A stretch of 52,565 bases of DNA from an uncultured Acetatifactor sp. (GCA_947581865.1 CANPWA010000023.1:1-52565), one strand, 5' to 3'; shown: positions 1-9,241, counted from the first letter of the stretch. Numbers and translations are program-made. Notes: generated by a model not told the origin, from the sequence alone.

Positions 1-9
1 CTTTCCGAA

Positions 10-1026
10 ATGGGTGACAGTTATTTGGAGTTTATAGAAAAAATCAAGATGGAAATTCAGAAGCAGAGAGTTTCTATTGTAATGAATGCCAGTGCTGGTA
101 TGATCTGCCTTTATTGGAATATTGGTAGGGATATTTTAGCAAAACAGGAAGAAGAAGGATGGGGAGCCAAAGTTATTGATCGTATGGCCAAAGATTTGAA
201 AGAAGCGTTCCCTGATATGTCCGGATTTTCTCCAAGAAATATTAAGTATATGCGTAAATTTGCTCAGTGTTGGTCGGACTATGAAATTGTGCAACGGGTC
301 GTTGCACAAATACCATGGCGCACAAATATATCATTAATGGACAAACTAAAAACGGAGGAAGAACGCATATGGTATGCTGGTAAAACGATAGAAAATGGAT
401 GGAGTAAAGCGATTCTGGAGTTGCAGATTCAGAACAGATTGATGGAGCGTACCGGAAAGACGGTCAATAATTTTCCGGCTGCATTGCCGCCGCTTGATTC
501 TGACATGGCAAATCAGGTTTTTAAAGATCCCTATCTGTTTGATTTTTTAGGCACGGATATGCCCAGACGCGAGGTGGAGATCGAGAGACAGTTGACAGAA
601 CATATTCAGAACTTCCTTTTGGAACTTGGTCAGGGGTTTGCCTTTGTGGGGCGGCAAGTCCACATGGAAGTCGGCGATCAGGATTTTTATATTGACTTGC
701 TGTTCTATCATTTGAAGTTGCGCTGCTATGTGGTAATTGAACTGAAAGCCTGTGATTTTGAACCGGGCTTTATCGGCCAACTGAATATGTATCAGAATGT
801 GGTGGATGACATATTACGCCACCCGGACGACAAGCCAACGATTGGGTTGCTTCTTGTCAAAGGAAAGAATAAGACCGTTGTGGAGTATTCTCTTGCGGGG
901 TACCAAAATCCCATAGGCGTAGCAGAGTGGAAAAACCAGATTGCCCAGGCTCTGCCTGAAGAATTAAAGAGCAGTCTGCCGTCTATCGAGGAAATAGAGA
1001 AAGAACTGGAGGATAAGAATGAGTGA
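10..1026 (+). CDS. YhcG/DUF1016-family PDDEXK nuclease
   Basis: The protein matches the YhcG (DUF1016) family. The N-terminal helical part (about residues 5-90) has the family signatures LYWNIGRDIL and GFSPRNIKYMRKFA. The C-terminal half (about 170-325) has a PD-(D/E)XK nuclease core with D229, then E244-L-K246, followed by a conserved GQLNMY segment. Family members are predicted DNA nucleases found in mobile elements and defence islands; the substrate is not known from sequence. The reading frame is open back to base 1, so the true start may lie upstream of the window. Its last bases carry a GGAGG motif at 1008-1012 that serves the next gene, which overlaps by 8 bp, so the two are probably co-translated. 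Family assignment is firm; biological role is inferred. Confidence 0.85.
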   Translation: MGDSYLEFIEKIKMEIQKQRVSIVMNASAGMICLYWNIGRDILAKQEEEGWGAKVIDRMAKDLKEAFPDMSGFSPRNIKYMRKFAQCWSDYEIVQRVVAQIPWRTNISLMDKLKTEEERIWYAGKTIENGWSKAILELQIQNRLMERTGKTVNNFPAALPPLDSDMANQVFKDPYLFDFLGTDMPRREVEIERQLTEHIQNFLLELGQGFAFVGRQVHMEVGDQDFYIDLLFYHLKLRCYVVIELKACDFEPGFIGQLNMYQNVVDDILRHPDDKPTIGLLLVKGKNKTVVEYSLAGYQNPIGVAEWKNQIAQALPEELKSSLPSIEEIEKELEDKNE

Positions 1027-1897
1027 TGAAAATATACTAATCGTAAAGGAAGATAATATAAGGCGATTTTGGATTAGCTTTACTACATGGTTTATGGATG
1101 AATTGCCCGGAATGGGAATTTTGCAGGCATATTATGAGGAGTATGATAATTGGGATGGAGGATATTATTATTTAAGTGTAGATTTTGAAAAAGAATATAG
1201 ATTACATTATGGAATGGAGTATCCAAATGTCTTAAAACTTGAACTACCTCAGATAGAAGATATAAAGATGTTTATAGAACTTGCATTTAATGAATGGGTG
1301 ATTTTTGAAAAAAGATATGATTTTACAGTTATGGTGAATAAGCATCTTAGCCGCTTTTCAATTCCATACAGATTACAAAATGGCCGATTGATACAACAAG
1401 GATATAAAACTTCATATCATATAGATAAAATTGTGAATTATTCTATGTTTGAAAGAAAAATTCGTTATTCAGAAGAAATGATTACAAGCCGAGAGTATTT
1501 GGATAAGAAATGTGCTTTGGATTATATTATAGATGCATTGCAATTCATTTTATCAGTACAAGAAGGAGAGAAAGTAATGCAGAAATATAAAACTGCTGCA
1601 AAGAGTGTTGATGAAGATGAGAATAGTAAAGTATATGCAGTTATTAGAACGGAAATAGAAGAGATTATGAAAATTTCTAATGAATATTTTGACATACGCC
1701 ATAATGAATATTTAAATAAGGCCAAACAGGTACGTGAGTCTATTCAGGATTTGACTTTCATTGAATATTTGTATAATCGTGCATATGCTTTGTTATATTT
1801 GCTTAGGATTAAGGCTGATACGAGTAAATTGCTTAACTTTAAAGGTGATGGTGAGAATGACGTAGATATTAGTGATGTTGTTGAAAGGCTATCATGA
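1019..1897 (+). CDS. Unknown protein coupled to the DUF1016 nuclease
   Basis: A 292-residue protein that I do not recognise. It overlaps the DUF1016 gene by 8 bp and has GGAGG six bases before its ATG, inside the upstream gene, which supports a real, translationally coupled start. It is markedly more AT-rich than the recombinase downstream, suggesting a different origin. The protein is rich in aromatic and charged residues, has no signal peptide or clear membrane segment, and its C-terminal third looks helical. A segment around residue 115 (FSIPYRLQNGRLIQQGY) is faintly like N-terminal parts of some abortive-infection proteins, but this is too weak to assign. Position next to a YhcG nuclease makes an accessory or defence role the best guess. 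Confidence 0.7.
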   Translation: MSDENILIVKEDNIRRFWISFTTWFMDELPGMGILQAYYEEYDNWDGGYYYLSVDFEKEYRLHYGMEYPNVLKLELPQIEDIKMFIELAFNEWVIFEKRYDFTVMVNKHLSRFSIPYRLQNGRLIQQGYKTSYHIDKIVNYSMFERKIRYSEEMITSREYLDKKCALDYIIDALQFILSVQEGEKVMQKYKTAAKSVDEDENSKVYAVIRTEIEEIMKISNEYFDIRHNEYLNKAKQVRESIQDLTFIEYLYNRAYALLYLLRIKADTSKLLNFKGDGENDVDISDVVERLS

Positions 1898-1957
1898 TAA
1901 GAAAATCAGATAAGGGATAAAAAGTGCCACGCCCGTTGTACAATTGGAGAGAGCAGG

Positions 1958-3637
1958 ATGAGCAAAGAAAAAGTCAAAGTCTATACCTACACGCGGGTAT
2001 CCACCGCCATGCAGATCGACGGCTATTCACTGGATGCCCAGAAAGCCAGAATGAAAGCCTTTGCCGAATATAACGATTATGAGATCGCCGGTGAGTATGA
2101 AGATGCAGGAAAGTCCGGAAAATCTATTGAGGGCAGAGCAGAGTTTGCCCGTATGATGGAAGATATCAAGTCGGGAAAGGATGGAGTATCCTTTGTCCTT
2201 GTGTTTAAATTGTCCCGTTTTGGAAGGAATGCGGCGGATATGCTTTTGACTTTGCAGACGATGCAGGACTATGGCGTCAACCTGATCTGCGTAGAGGATG
2301 GGATCGATTCTTCCAAGGACGCCGGGAAGCTGATGATCTCTGTCTTATCTGCTGTTGCGGAGATTGAACGTGAAAATATTCGTGTCCAGACGATGGAGGG
2401 GCGCATCCAGAAAGCGCGTGAGGGAAAGTGGAACGGCGGCTTTGCGCCTTACGGTTATCAACTTATAGACGGGAAATTACAGATCAATGAGGAGGAAGCG
2501 GAAGCGATCCGGGTAATCTATGAGCAGTATACGGCAACGGACATGGGCGCTAACGGGATCGCAAAATATCTGGAGAACCATGGGATCCATAAGATACAGA
2601 GACAGAACGGGAAAAATCCGCTGTTTGACGCCCATCTTATCCGACTGATACTCAAGAATCCGGTGTACTGCGGCAAGATCGCTTACGGCAGGCGAAAAAC
2701 CGAGAAAGTCCACGGCACCAGAAACGAGTACCGCCTTGTAGAGCAGGATAATTACATACTGGTGGATGGATTGCACGAGCCAATCGTATCAGAAAAAGTA
2801 TGGCAGGCAGCGCAGGTGAAGCTGATCGCCCAGGCGAAGAAGTATGAGCATGTGAACCGAGACAGGAATGAACGCACTCATCTGCTTTCTGGTATTGTGA
2901 AATGTCCTGTCTGCGGCGCGGGTATGTATGGCAACAAGAGCATCAAGCGTAAGAAAGACGGAACGAAATACAAAGATTTTTATTATTATGGCTGCAAGCA
3001 CCGTATCATGACACGCGGACACAAGTGTGACTATAAGCGGCAGATTAGAGAAGAACTTCTGGACGATGCGGTGGCAGAGGTTATCGTAAAACTGGTGAGC
3101 AACCCAAGATTTGCGGATATGATGCAGCAGAAGATCAACAGGAAAGTGGATACTTCTGCCATAGAGCAGGAGATTGCAAATTATGAGAAGCAGCTCCGGC
3201 AGAGCTATTCCGTCAAGGCAAAGATCATGGAAGAAATAGATTCCCTTGATCCGGACGACAGACATTATATCCGGCGCAAGGCAGATCTCGATGACCGGCT
3301 ATACCGGATGTATGATAAGATAGAGGAAACGGAGAATCTGCTTATTGAGGCGAGGGCAAAAAAGACGGCGATTGAAGCGGAGAAGATCACCGGAGACAAC
3401 ATCTATAAGGTGCTGATCTATTTTGACAGGCTCTACAAAGTGATGAATGATATCGAGAAACGGCAGCTTATGGAGTCACTGGTTTCGGAGATACAGATTT
3501 TTGAGGACAGGCAGCCAAACGGTCAATGGCTGAAATCCATAAAATTCAGGCTTCCCATTATCGAGGAAGATATGGAAGTGGGTTTGGATGATGATGAGCA
3601 TGTGGAGACGGTGTGCTTGCTTGTCAAAACTTCGTGA
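1958..3637 (+). CDS. Large serine site-specific recombinase
   Basis: A 559-residue large serine recombinase of the integrative-element type. The N-terminal resolvase domain (about 7-150) has the catalytic serine in YTRVST (S15) and the SRFGR and AEIERENI motifs. A Recombinase domain with APYGY follows (about 165-280). Next comes a zinc ribbon starting CPVCG at about residue 316 with later cysteines in YGCKH and HKCDY, and then a coiled coil (about 385-470). It catalyses integration and excision through a serine-DNA intermediate. The last dozen codons (from HVETVCLL) appear to be borrowed from an rlmD/rumA gene whose decayed 3' end continues downstream, so the stop codon lies in target-derived DNA. 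The start has only a weak upstream GAGAGCAGG. It looks intact, but no conjugation genes are in view. Confidence 0.93.
   Translation: MSKEKVKVYTYTRVSTAMQIDGYSLDAQKARMKAFAEYNDYEIAGEYEDAGKSGKSIEGRAEFARMMEDIKSGKDGVSFVLVFKLSRFGRNAADMLLTLQTMQDYGVNLICVEDGIDSSKDAGKLMISVLSAVAEIERENIRVQTMEGRIQKAREGKWNGGFAPYGYQLIDGKLQINEEEAEAIRVIYEQYTATDMGANGIAKYLENHGIHKIQRQNGKNPLFDAHLIRLILKNPVYCGKIAYGRRKTEKVHGTRNEYRLVEQDNYILVDGLHEPIVSEKVWQAAQVKLIAQAKKYEHVNRDRNERTHLLSGIVKCPVCGAGMYGNKSIKRKKDGTKYKDFYYYGCKHRIMTRGHKCDYKRQIREELLDDAVAEVIVKLVSNPRFADMMQQKINRKVDTSAIEQEIANYEKQLRQSYSVKAKIMEEIDSLDPDDRHYIRRKADLDDRLYRMYDKIEETENLLIEARAKKTAIEAEKITGDNIYKVLIYFDRLYKVMNDIEKRQLMESLVSEIQIFEDRQPNGQWLKSIKFRLPIIEEDMEVGLDDDEHVETVCLLVKTS
3395..3577 (+). 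repeat. Direct repeat copy 1 (recombinase 3' segment)
   Basis: This 183-bp part of the intact recombinase gene recurs without gaps at 14881-15063, with about 21 differences counted by eye (roughly 88% identity). The two copies are in the same orientation, 11,486 bp apart, and bracket the restriction-modification and AbiH/FRG block. Confidence 0.85.
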
Positions 3638-3945
3638 AGCAAAGCATCATGTGAGTGTGACACTGGATATGGATGAGATGGATCTGACGGCGGAGAAGAA
3701 GTAGAAAGAAGGACGGTTATAAGGAAATTCAGGCGTATGTTCTGGAGAAATTCGGATTGAAGACCAGCAATCTGTATATTGCGTAGGTTAAAAGAGCAAA
3801 CGAAAAAAGTTTGCTCTCAAAGTGCGGGATTATTGAGAGAGAGAATTATAATCTGCCAAAGTCAGAGGATGCAAGACAGTCTAAGTGTTCGGAAGAAAAG
3901 GAGAGGGCAATCAGGGAGGCATTGGAGTATTTTAAGATGGTGTAA
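3599..3945 (+). pseudogene. rlmD: Decayed 3' end of rlmD/rumA (23S rRNA uracil methyltransferase)
   Basis: Read with frame corrections, this stretch gives the C-terminal end of an RlmD/RumA-type 23S rRNA (uracil-C5) methyltransferase. The segments are HVETVCLL, SKLREAKHHVSVTLDMDEMD, YKEIQAYVLEKFGLKTSNLY, IERENYNLPKSEDARQ and EKERAIREALEYFKMV, ending at the TAA at 3943. It is broken by an extra G near 3623, a frameshift near 3700-3712 and CAG-to-TAG in the IAQVK motif. A 9-bp hairpin, AGAGCAAAC/GTTTGCTCT at 3793-3817, is inserted. The first codons are shared with the recombinase 3' end. The 5' part of the gene is absent from the window. This is the expected look of one flank of an integration event in rumA that later decayed. 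Confidence 0.8.
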
Positions 3946-4048
3946 GTGTATTCATTATCTATAAAAATTCTTCAATGGTGACAAATAGGGATAAGAATTT
4001 GTATAACATATTATAGTCATATTTTGCTATTGTACTATAGTCAACTTC

Positions 4049-4077
4049 TTGATAAAGGAGAGATTTCACTATATAAT
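4049..4077 (+). promoter_or_regulatory. Putative promoter of the hsd operon
   Basis: TTGATA (4049-4054), a 17-nt spacer and TATAAT (4072-4077) make a near-consensus sigma-70 type promoter about 200 bp before hsdR. The surrounding gap 3946-4274 is AT-rich and otherwise holds no gene I can support. The implied leader of about 195 nt is unusually long but shows no riboswitch I recognise. Confidence 0.6.
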
Positions 4078-4280
4078 ATAATGATAGGTAGAGAGAATTT
4101 GCAAATATATTTTTAAAAGACAGAAAATCGCGATGATTGTTTTATCTAACAAGACGAAGGAAAGAATCAACGGGTTTAATATTAAGCCACAAGATTTATA
4201 AGTATCGGATAAAATGAAATGTGAGAGATGCTACGAAATTTGTCGAGCCTTTCCACAATAATAATTAAGGAAGAATGATT

Positions 4281-7200
4281 ATGAAATCAAATTTTTCGTT
4301 TTTGAAAAATCATTTCCCTGTGCTGGCCAATTTCGGCGAGCAGGCAGAAAAATATTGTTATTCCGATTCTAATTCCTGCTTAATGAAATTAGGAATGATT
4401 GGAGAAACCATAGTAAATTTGATATTTACATATGACAGGATTGCATTGCCTAAGGATAATATCGCCGTCACACGGATCGATACGCTTTTGCGGGAAGGCT
4501 TGATTACTAGAGACCTATCGGATATTCTTCATGCTCTCCGAAAAATACGCAATAAAGCAGTGCATGAAAATTATGTATCTGTAGAAGAAGGGAAAACATT
4601 GCTCCAAATGGCATACAGCTTATGCGAGTGGTTTATGCAAACTTATGGGGATTGGAATTACCAGAACAAACCTTTTGTGATGCCTCAGAGCGATTCTGAG
4701 TCTATTATGACCGATAAGCAGACAGAGCAGGAACAGGAGGACAAGCTGATACAGGAAGCTGTGGCTGCTGCGGAGGCTGCTCCTGAGGTGGCAAAAGAAA
4801 CCCGTAAGAAACAGTCGGGCAGGGCAGCCAGCCAAAGAGTGCGCACGGAAGCGGAAACCCGCTATCTTATTGATGAGCAGCTTCGGAAGGTCGGCTGGGA
4901 GGCAGATACAGAAAATCTGCGTTATTCTAAGGGAACTCGCCCTGCTAAGGGACGTAATATCGCAATCGCAGAATGGCCTACGGATTCCACCGTTGGCAGT
5001 AAAGGATATGCGGATTATGCTTTGTTCGTGGACAACCAGATGGTCGCTATCATAGAAGCCAAAGCCATTCACAAAGATATTCCGTCGGTGATTGACTATC
5101 AATGCAAGGATTATTCCAGAAATATCAGAGAGGAAGATGCACAGTATCGAATCGGCACATGGGGTAACTATAAAGTGCCATTTACCTTTGCGACCAACGG
5201 CAGACCTTACCTGGAGCAGTATGATACCAAAAGCGGTGTTTGGTTTTTGGATCTGAGGCGATCCGATCATGCGCCGAAGGCGTTAAAAGGCTGGATGAGT
5301 CCCACAGGTATTGTGGAACTGTTGGAAAAAGATATTCAAGCTAAAAATCAGGCTTTGCAGGATATGCCATATGATCTTTTGAGGGATAAAGACGGTCTGA
5401 ATCTGCGTGAATATCAGATGAGGGCTATTCAGGCTGCGGAAAAGGCTGTTATCAACGGACAGCAGAATATTCTTTTGGCGATGGCTACAGGTACGGGTAA
5501 AACAAGAACGATCTTAGGCCTGATCTATCGTTTCCTGAAAACGGAACGCTTCCGCCGCATTCTGTTTCTTGTGGATCGCACTGCGTTAGGAGAACAGGCG
5601 GAAGATGTTTTCAAAGAAGTCAAACTGGAAGATTTGATGACCCTTGATGATATTTATAATGTGAAAGGGCTTGATGATAAATCCATAGACCGAGAGACCC
5701 GTATCCAGGTGGCAACGGTTCAGAGTATGGTAAAGCGTATTCTCTACAATGACGAGGATACGATGCCTGCCGTTTCTGATTATGACCTTGTAATAATTGA
5801 TGAGGCACACAGAGGCTATATATTGGACAGGGAAATGGGCGAGAACGATCTGCTTTATCGGGATCAAGCCGATTACCAGAGCAAATACCGCAGTGTGGTT
5901 GAATACTTCGATGCTGTTAAGATCGCGCTCACTGCAACACCCGCACTGCAGACCACGGAGATTTTTGGACAACCTGTGTTCAAATACACCTATCGGGAAG
6001 CGGTTATAGAGGGATATTTAGTAGACCACGATGCACCGCATGAATTGACTACCAAACTGGGGAAAGGCGGCATTCATTACAAAGAGGGAGACACTGTTAC
6101 CATCTATGATCCCGTTACAGGAGAAATCATCAACAGTGAACTCCTTTCTGATGAACTGGATTTTGATATTGACAGTTTTAATCGTCAAGTCATCACAGAG
6201 AACTTTAACAAGACGGTTCTTACTGAAATTGCCCGTGATATTGACCCTGAATCTCCGGAGGAACAGGGGAAAACGCTTATCTATGCGGTGGATGACCAGC
6301 ATGCCGATATGATTGTCAAAATCTTGAAAGATATTTATGCACAGACAGGTGTAGATAACGATGCTATTATGAAAATCACAGGCAGTGTTGGCGGCGGCAA
6401 TAAGAAAAAGATACAGGAAGCCATCAAGCGTTTTAAGAATGAGCGTTTCCCGAGTATTGCCGTTACTGTTGACCTGTTGACCACTGGAATTGATGTTCCT
6501 GAAATTACAACACTGGTGTTCATGCGCCGTGTAAAATCCCGTATTCTGTTTGAACAGATGTTGGGACGCGCCACCAGATTATGCCCTGAAATCCACAAGA
6601 CGCATTTTGAAATTTATGATCCTGTCGGGGTATATGATTCACTGGAAGCCGTCAATACCATGAAACCGGTTGTGGTAAATCCTTCTACTACGTTTACCCA
6701 GCTATTAGAGGGATTGGAAGTGATGGTTGATGAGCAACAAGTACAGTATCAGATCAACCAGATCATTGCCAAGCTGCAGCGGAGAAAGCGCAGCATGGAC
6801 AGTAAAACCATGGAACATTTTATCAGTATGACAGACGGGCAAGATCCCACTCAATTTATTATGGATATTCAAAAACGCAAGCCAGAAGATGCCCGAAAAC
6901 GTCTTCTTGCTTATGCAGATATGTTTCAGATGCTGCAAGAGACAAAGGCAAACGGCGGCAATCCCGTGGTAATATCTGATGCGGAAGACGAGCTGTTAGA
7001 ACACAATAGAGGTTATGGAGCTGGCAGCAGACCTGAAGATTATTTGGATGCTTTTGCAACCTATGTTAAAACAAACCTCAATAAAATAGCAGCTTTAAAT
7101 ATCGTCTGTACCCGCCCTAGGGAATTGACCAGAGAAAGCCTGAAATCATTACGGCTGGCGCTGGATCGGGAAGGTTTTACAACACAGCAGCTTAATACAG

Positions 7201-7547
7201 CGATTTCTCAGGTTACTAATGAGGATATTGCCGCAGATATTATCAGTCTGATCCGCCGTTATACAATCGGCTCTACACTCATTTCTCATGAGGCAAGGAT
7301 CAGGAGGGCTGTAGATAAGCTGAAAAAAGCCCATAGCTTTTCCAAACAGGAATTAAACTGGATTGCCAGAATGGAAAAGTATCTGATGGAAGAATATGTT
7401 CTGAATATTTCTGTTTTTGATGAAGATGGACGCTTCAAAGCCCAGGGCGGATTCAGCAAGATCAATAAGGTTTTTGGAAACAAATTGGAAAATATTATTT
7501 TGGAACTCAACGAGTATCTGTATGATGATGGAGGGAAAACAGCATGA
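4281..7547 (+). CDS. hsdR: Type I restriction enzyme R subunit HsdR, with N-terminal DUF4145
   Basis: The ATP-dependent translocase and nuclease subunit of a type I restriction system. Residues 1-110 form a DUF4145 helical domain ending in RKIRNKAVHENY. A PD-(D/E)XK nuclease follows with D245 and E259-A-K261. The SF2 helicase motor has Walker A ATGTGKT (402-408), DEAH (507-510), LTATP and GRATRL (from 762). The C-terminal part is of the EcoEI-type HsdR C domain. I chose the ATG at 4281 because AAGGAAG (4267-4273) lies 7 nt before it; the ATG at 4275 is only 1 nt away from that motif. The stop overlaps the next gene as ATGA, so the operon is tightly coupled. All key motifs are intact, so the enzyme should be active. 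Confidence 0.95.
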   Translation: MKSNFSFLKNHFPVLANFGEQAEKYCYSDSNSCLMKLGMIGETIVNLIFTYDRIALPKDNIAVTRIDTLLREGLITRDLSDILHALRKIRNKAVHENYVSVEEGKTLLQMAYSLCEWFMQTYGDWNYQNKPFVMPQSDSESIMTDKQTEQEQEDKLIQEAVAAAEAAPEVAKETRKKQSGRAASQRVRTEAETRYLIDEQLRKVGWEADTENLRYSKGTRPAKGRNIAIAEWPTDSTVGSKGYADYALFVDNQMVAIIEAKAIHKDIPSVIDYQCKDYSRNIREEDAQYRIGTWGNYKVPFTFATNGRPYLEQYDTKSGVWFLDLRRSDHAPKALKGWMSPTGIVELLEKDIQAKNQALQDMPYDLLRDKDGLNLREYQMRAIQAAEKAVINGQQNILLAMATGTGKTRTILGLIYRFLKTERFRRILFLVDRTALGEQAEDVFKEVKLEDLMTLDDIYNVKGLDDKSIDRETRIQVATVQSMVKRILYNDEDTMPAVSDYDLVIIDEAHRGYILDREMGENDLLYRDQADYQSKYRSVVEYFDAVKIALTATPALQTTEIFGQPVFKYTYREAVIEGYLVDHDAPHELTTKLGKGGIHYKEGDTVTIYDPVTGEIINSELLSDELDFDIDSFNRQVITENFNKTVLTEIARDIDPESPEEQGKTLIYAVDDQHADMIVKILKDIYAQTGVDNDAIMKITGSVGGGNKKKIQEAIKRFKNERFPSIAVTVDLLTTGIDVPEITTLVFMRRVKSRILFEQMLGRATRLCPEIHKTHFEIYDPVGVYDSLEAVNTMKPVVVNPSTTFTQLLEGLEVMVDEQQVQYQINQIIAKLQRRKRSMDSKTMEHFISMTDGQDPTQFIMDIQKRKPEDARKRLLAYADMFQMLQETKANGGNPVVISDAEDELLEHNRGYGAGSRPEDYLDAFATYVKTNLNKIAALNIVCTRPRELTRESLKSLRLALDREGFTTQQLNTAISQVTNEDIAADIISLIRRYTIGSTLISHEARIRRAVDKLKKAHSFSKQELNWIARMEKYLMEEYVLNISVFDEDGRFKAQGGFSKINKVFGNKLENIILELNEYLYDDGGKTA

Positions 7548-7822
7548 TTTACAATCAAAATTCGTATCCAATTTATAATCAATATCCATATACCATTTTT
7601 AATCAGACTTATATGGAACCAAGTTATCTTCAACAAATTCAAAGAAATAAATTTTGGGAGCAGCAGAAAAAGATTAGCGATATGGTAAAAGCGATATCCG
7701 ATTATTGTGAGGCTGCCCGTGGTATTGAAAGAGAGTATCAGGATGAGGCTGTTGTTGCATGCCTTGCTGAAATCGCTCGTCAAATGGAAATTGATAGTCA
7801 ACGCATGGGAGGTATAAGATGA
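7544..7822 (+). CDS. Small unknown protein embedded between hsdR and hsdM
   Basis: A 92-residue gene overlapping hsdR (ATGA at 7544) and hsdM (ATGA at 7819), so all three are translationally coupled. The N-terminal third is rich in Asn, Tyr, Gln and Pro (repeated YNQ-type motifs). From about residue 35 a helical segment, FWEQQKKISDMVKAISDYCE, begins and runs on through ACLAEIARQM. There are no membrane segments or catalytic motifs. I do not recognise a named family. Exact ATGA junctions on both sides argue strongly that it is a real gene and part of the type I system. It may be an assembly, anti-restriction or regulatory partner, but this is inference only. Confidence 0.8.
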   Translation: MIYNQNSYPIYNQYPYTIFNQTYMEPSYLQQIQRNKFWEQQKKISDMVKAISDYCEAARGIEREYQDEAVVACLAEIARQMEIDSQRMGGIR

Positions 7823-9240
7823 CCACTCAGGAAATTGTATCAAAGCTCTGGAATCTATGCAATGTCCTGCGGGATGACGGTATCACATACCATCAATATG
7901 TAACGGAATTGACTTATATTCTATTCCTGAAAATGGCGAAGGAAACGGGAGCAGAGAGCCAGATTCCCGAAGCGTACCGCTGGGACGTTCTGACTTCCAA
8001 AAGCGGGATCGAACTGAAAAAGTTTTATAAAGAGATGTTGAACTATCTGGGTGAAAATTGCACTGGCAGAGTGCGGGAAATCTATCAGGGAGCTGCGACT
8101 AACATTGACGAGCCGAAAAATCTGGAGAAAATCATCACGACCATTGACGGCCTGGATTGGTATTCTGCCCGTGAAGAAGGGCTTGGAAATCTGTATGAAG
8201 GATTGTTGGAAAAGAACGCCAACGAGAAGAAATCCGGTGCAGGCCAATATTTTACGCCTCGTGTGCTGATCGATGTGATGACAAGGCTTGTGAAGCCTCA
8301 GGTCGGTGAACGCTGCAACGACCCCGCCTGCGGCACATTCGGATTTATGATTGCCGCCCATCAGTATGTGTCAGAACAGACAGATTCCTTTTTTGATTTG
8401 GATGCCAATACGGCAGCTTTTGAACGTGAAAAGGCGTTTACAGGCTGTGAGCTTGTCCATGATACCCACCGTCTGGCGCTGATGAACGCCATGCTCCATG
8501 ATATAGAGGGAGAAATCATTTTAGGCGATACCCTGTCCAACGTGGGAAAATCCATGAAGGGCTATGATGTTGTCCTGACCAATCCCCCGTTCGGCACAAA
8601 AAAAGGCGGCGAACGTGCCACCCGTGATGACTTTACCTTCCCCACCAGCAACAAGCAGTTGAACTTCCTGCAGCACATTTACCGCAGCCTGAAAGCGGAC
8701 GGGAAAGCCCGTGCCGCAGTGGTACTTCCTGATAATGTCCTGTTTGCAGACGGTGAAGGTGAGCGGATTCGAGTTGACCTGATGGACAAATGCAAACTGC
8801 ACACGGTTCTGCGCCTACCCACTGGCATCTTCTATGCACAGGGAGTAAAGACCAATGTACTGTTCTTTACCAGAGGAAAGACCGACAAGGGCAACACGCG
8901 TGAAGTGTGGTTCTATGACCTGCGTACCAATATGCCGTCCCTTGGCAAGACCAATCCGCTGAAGAAAGAGCATTTCGCAGAGTTTGAAGCGGCCTATGAA
9001 GCAAAAGACCGCCATGCCGTACAGGATGAGCGGTGGAGCGTATTTACCAGAGAGCAGATCGCGGAAAAGGGCAACAGCTTGGATCTTGGCCTGATTCGTG
9101 ATGATTCCATCGTTGACTATGAAGATTTGCCCGACCCGATTGAAAGCGGTGAAGAAGCCATCGCACAGTTGGAAGAAGCGGTGGATCTTCTGATGAGCGT
9201 TGTGAAGGAATTGAAGTCGCTGGAAAGCGCAGAGGTGTGA
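7819..9240 (+). CDS. hsdM: Type I N6-adenine DNA methyltransferase HsdM
   Basis: The modification subunit that transfers a methyl group from S-adenosylmethionine to adenine in the target. The N-terminal helical HsdM_N domain (about 5-125) is followed by the catalytic domain. This has GAGQYFTPR, motif I DPACGTFGF (from D168) and the catalytic NPPFG (from N255). Its 473 residues are normal for the family. The gene overlaps the preceding small gene by ATGA and hsdS starts 1 nt after its stop, so RMS stoichiometry is probably set by coupling. All motifs are intact. Confidence 0.96.
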   Translation: MTTQEIVSKLWNLCNVLRDDGITYHQYVTELTYILFLKMAKETGAESQIPEAYRWDVLTSKSGIELKKFYKEMLNYLGENCTGRVREIYQGAATNIDEPKNLEKIITTIDGLDWYSAREEGLGNLYEGLLEKNANEKKSGAGQYFTPRVLIDVMTRLVKPQVGERCNDPACGTFGFMIAAHQYVSEQTDSFFDLDANTAAFEREKAFTGCELVHDTHRLALMNAMLHDIEGEIILGDTLSNVGKSMKGYDVVLTNPPFGTKKGGERATRDDFTFPTSNKQLNFLQHIYRSLKADGKARAAVVLPDNVLFADGEGERIRVDLMDKCKLHTVLRLPTGIFYAQGVKTNVLFFTRGKTDKGNTREVWFYDLRTNMPSLGKTNPLKKEHFAEFEAAYEAKDRHAVQDERWSVFTREQIAEKGNSLDLGLIRDDSIVDYEDLPDPIESGEEAIAQLEEAVDLLMSVVKELKSLESAEV

Positions 9241-9241
9241 T

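Noticed and set aside
4620..5270. A 216-codon minus-strand open frame inside hsdR
   Set aside because: It lies wholly within a gene with intact motifs, and its translation has no family features; long antisense frames here reflect codon bias.
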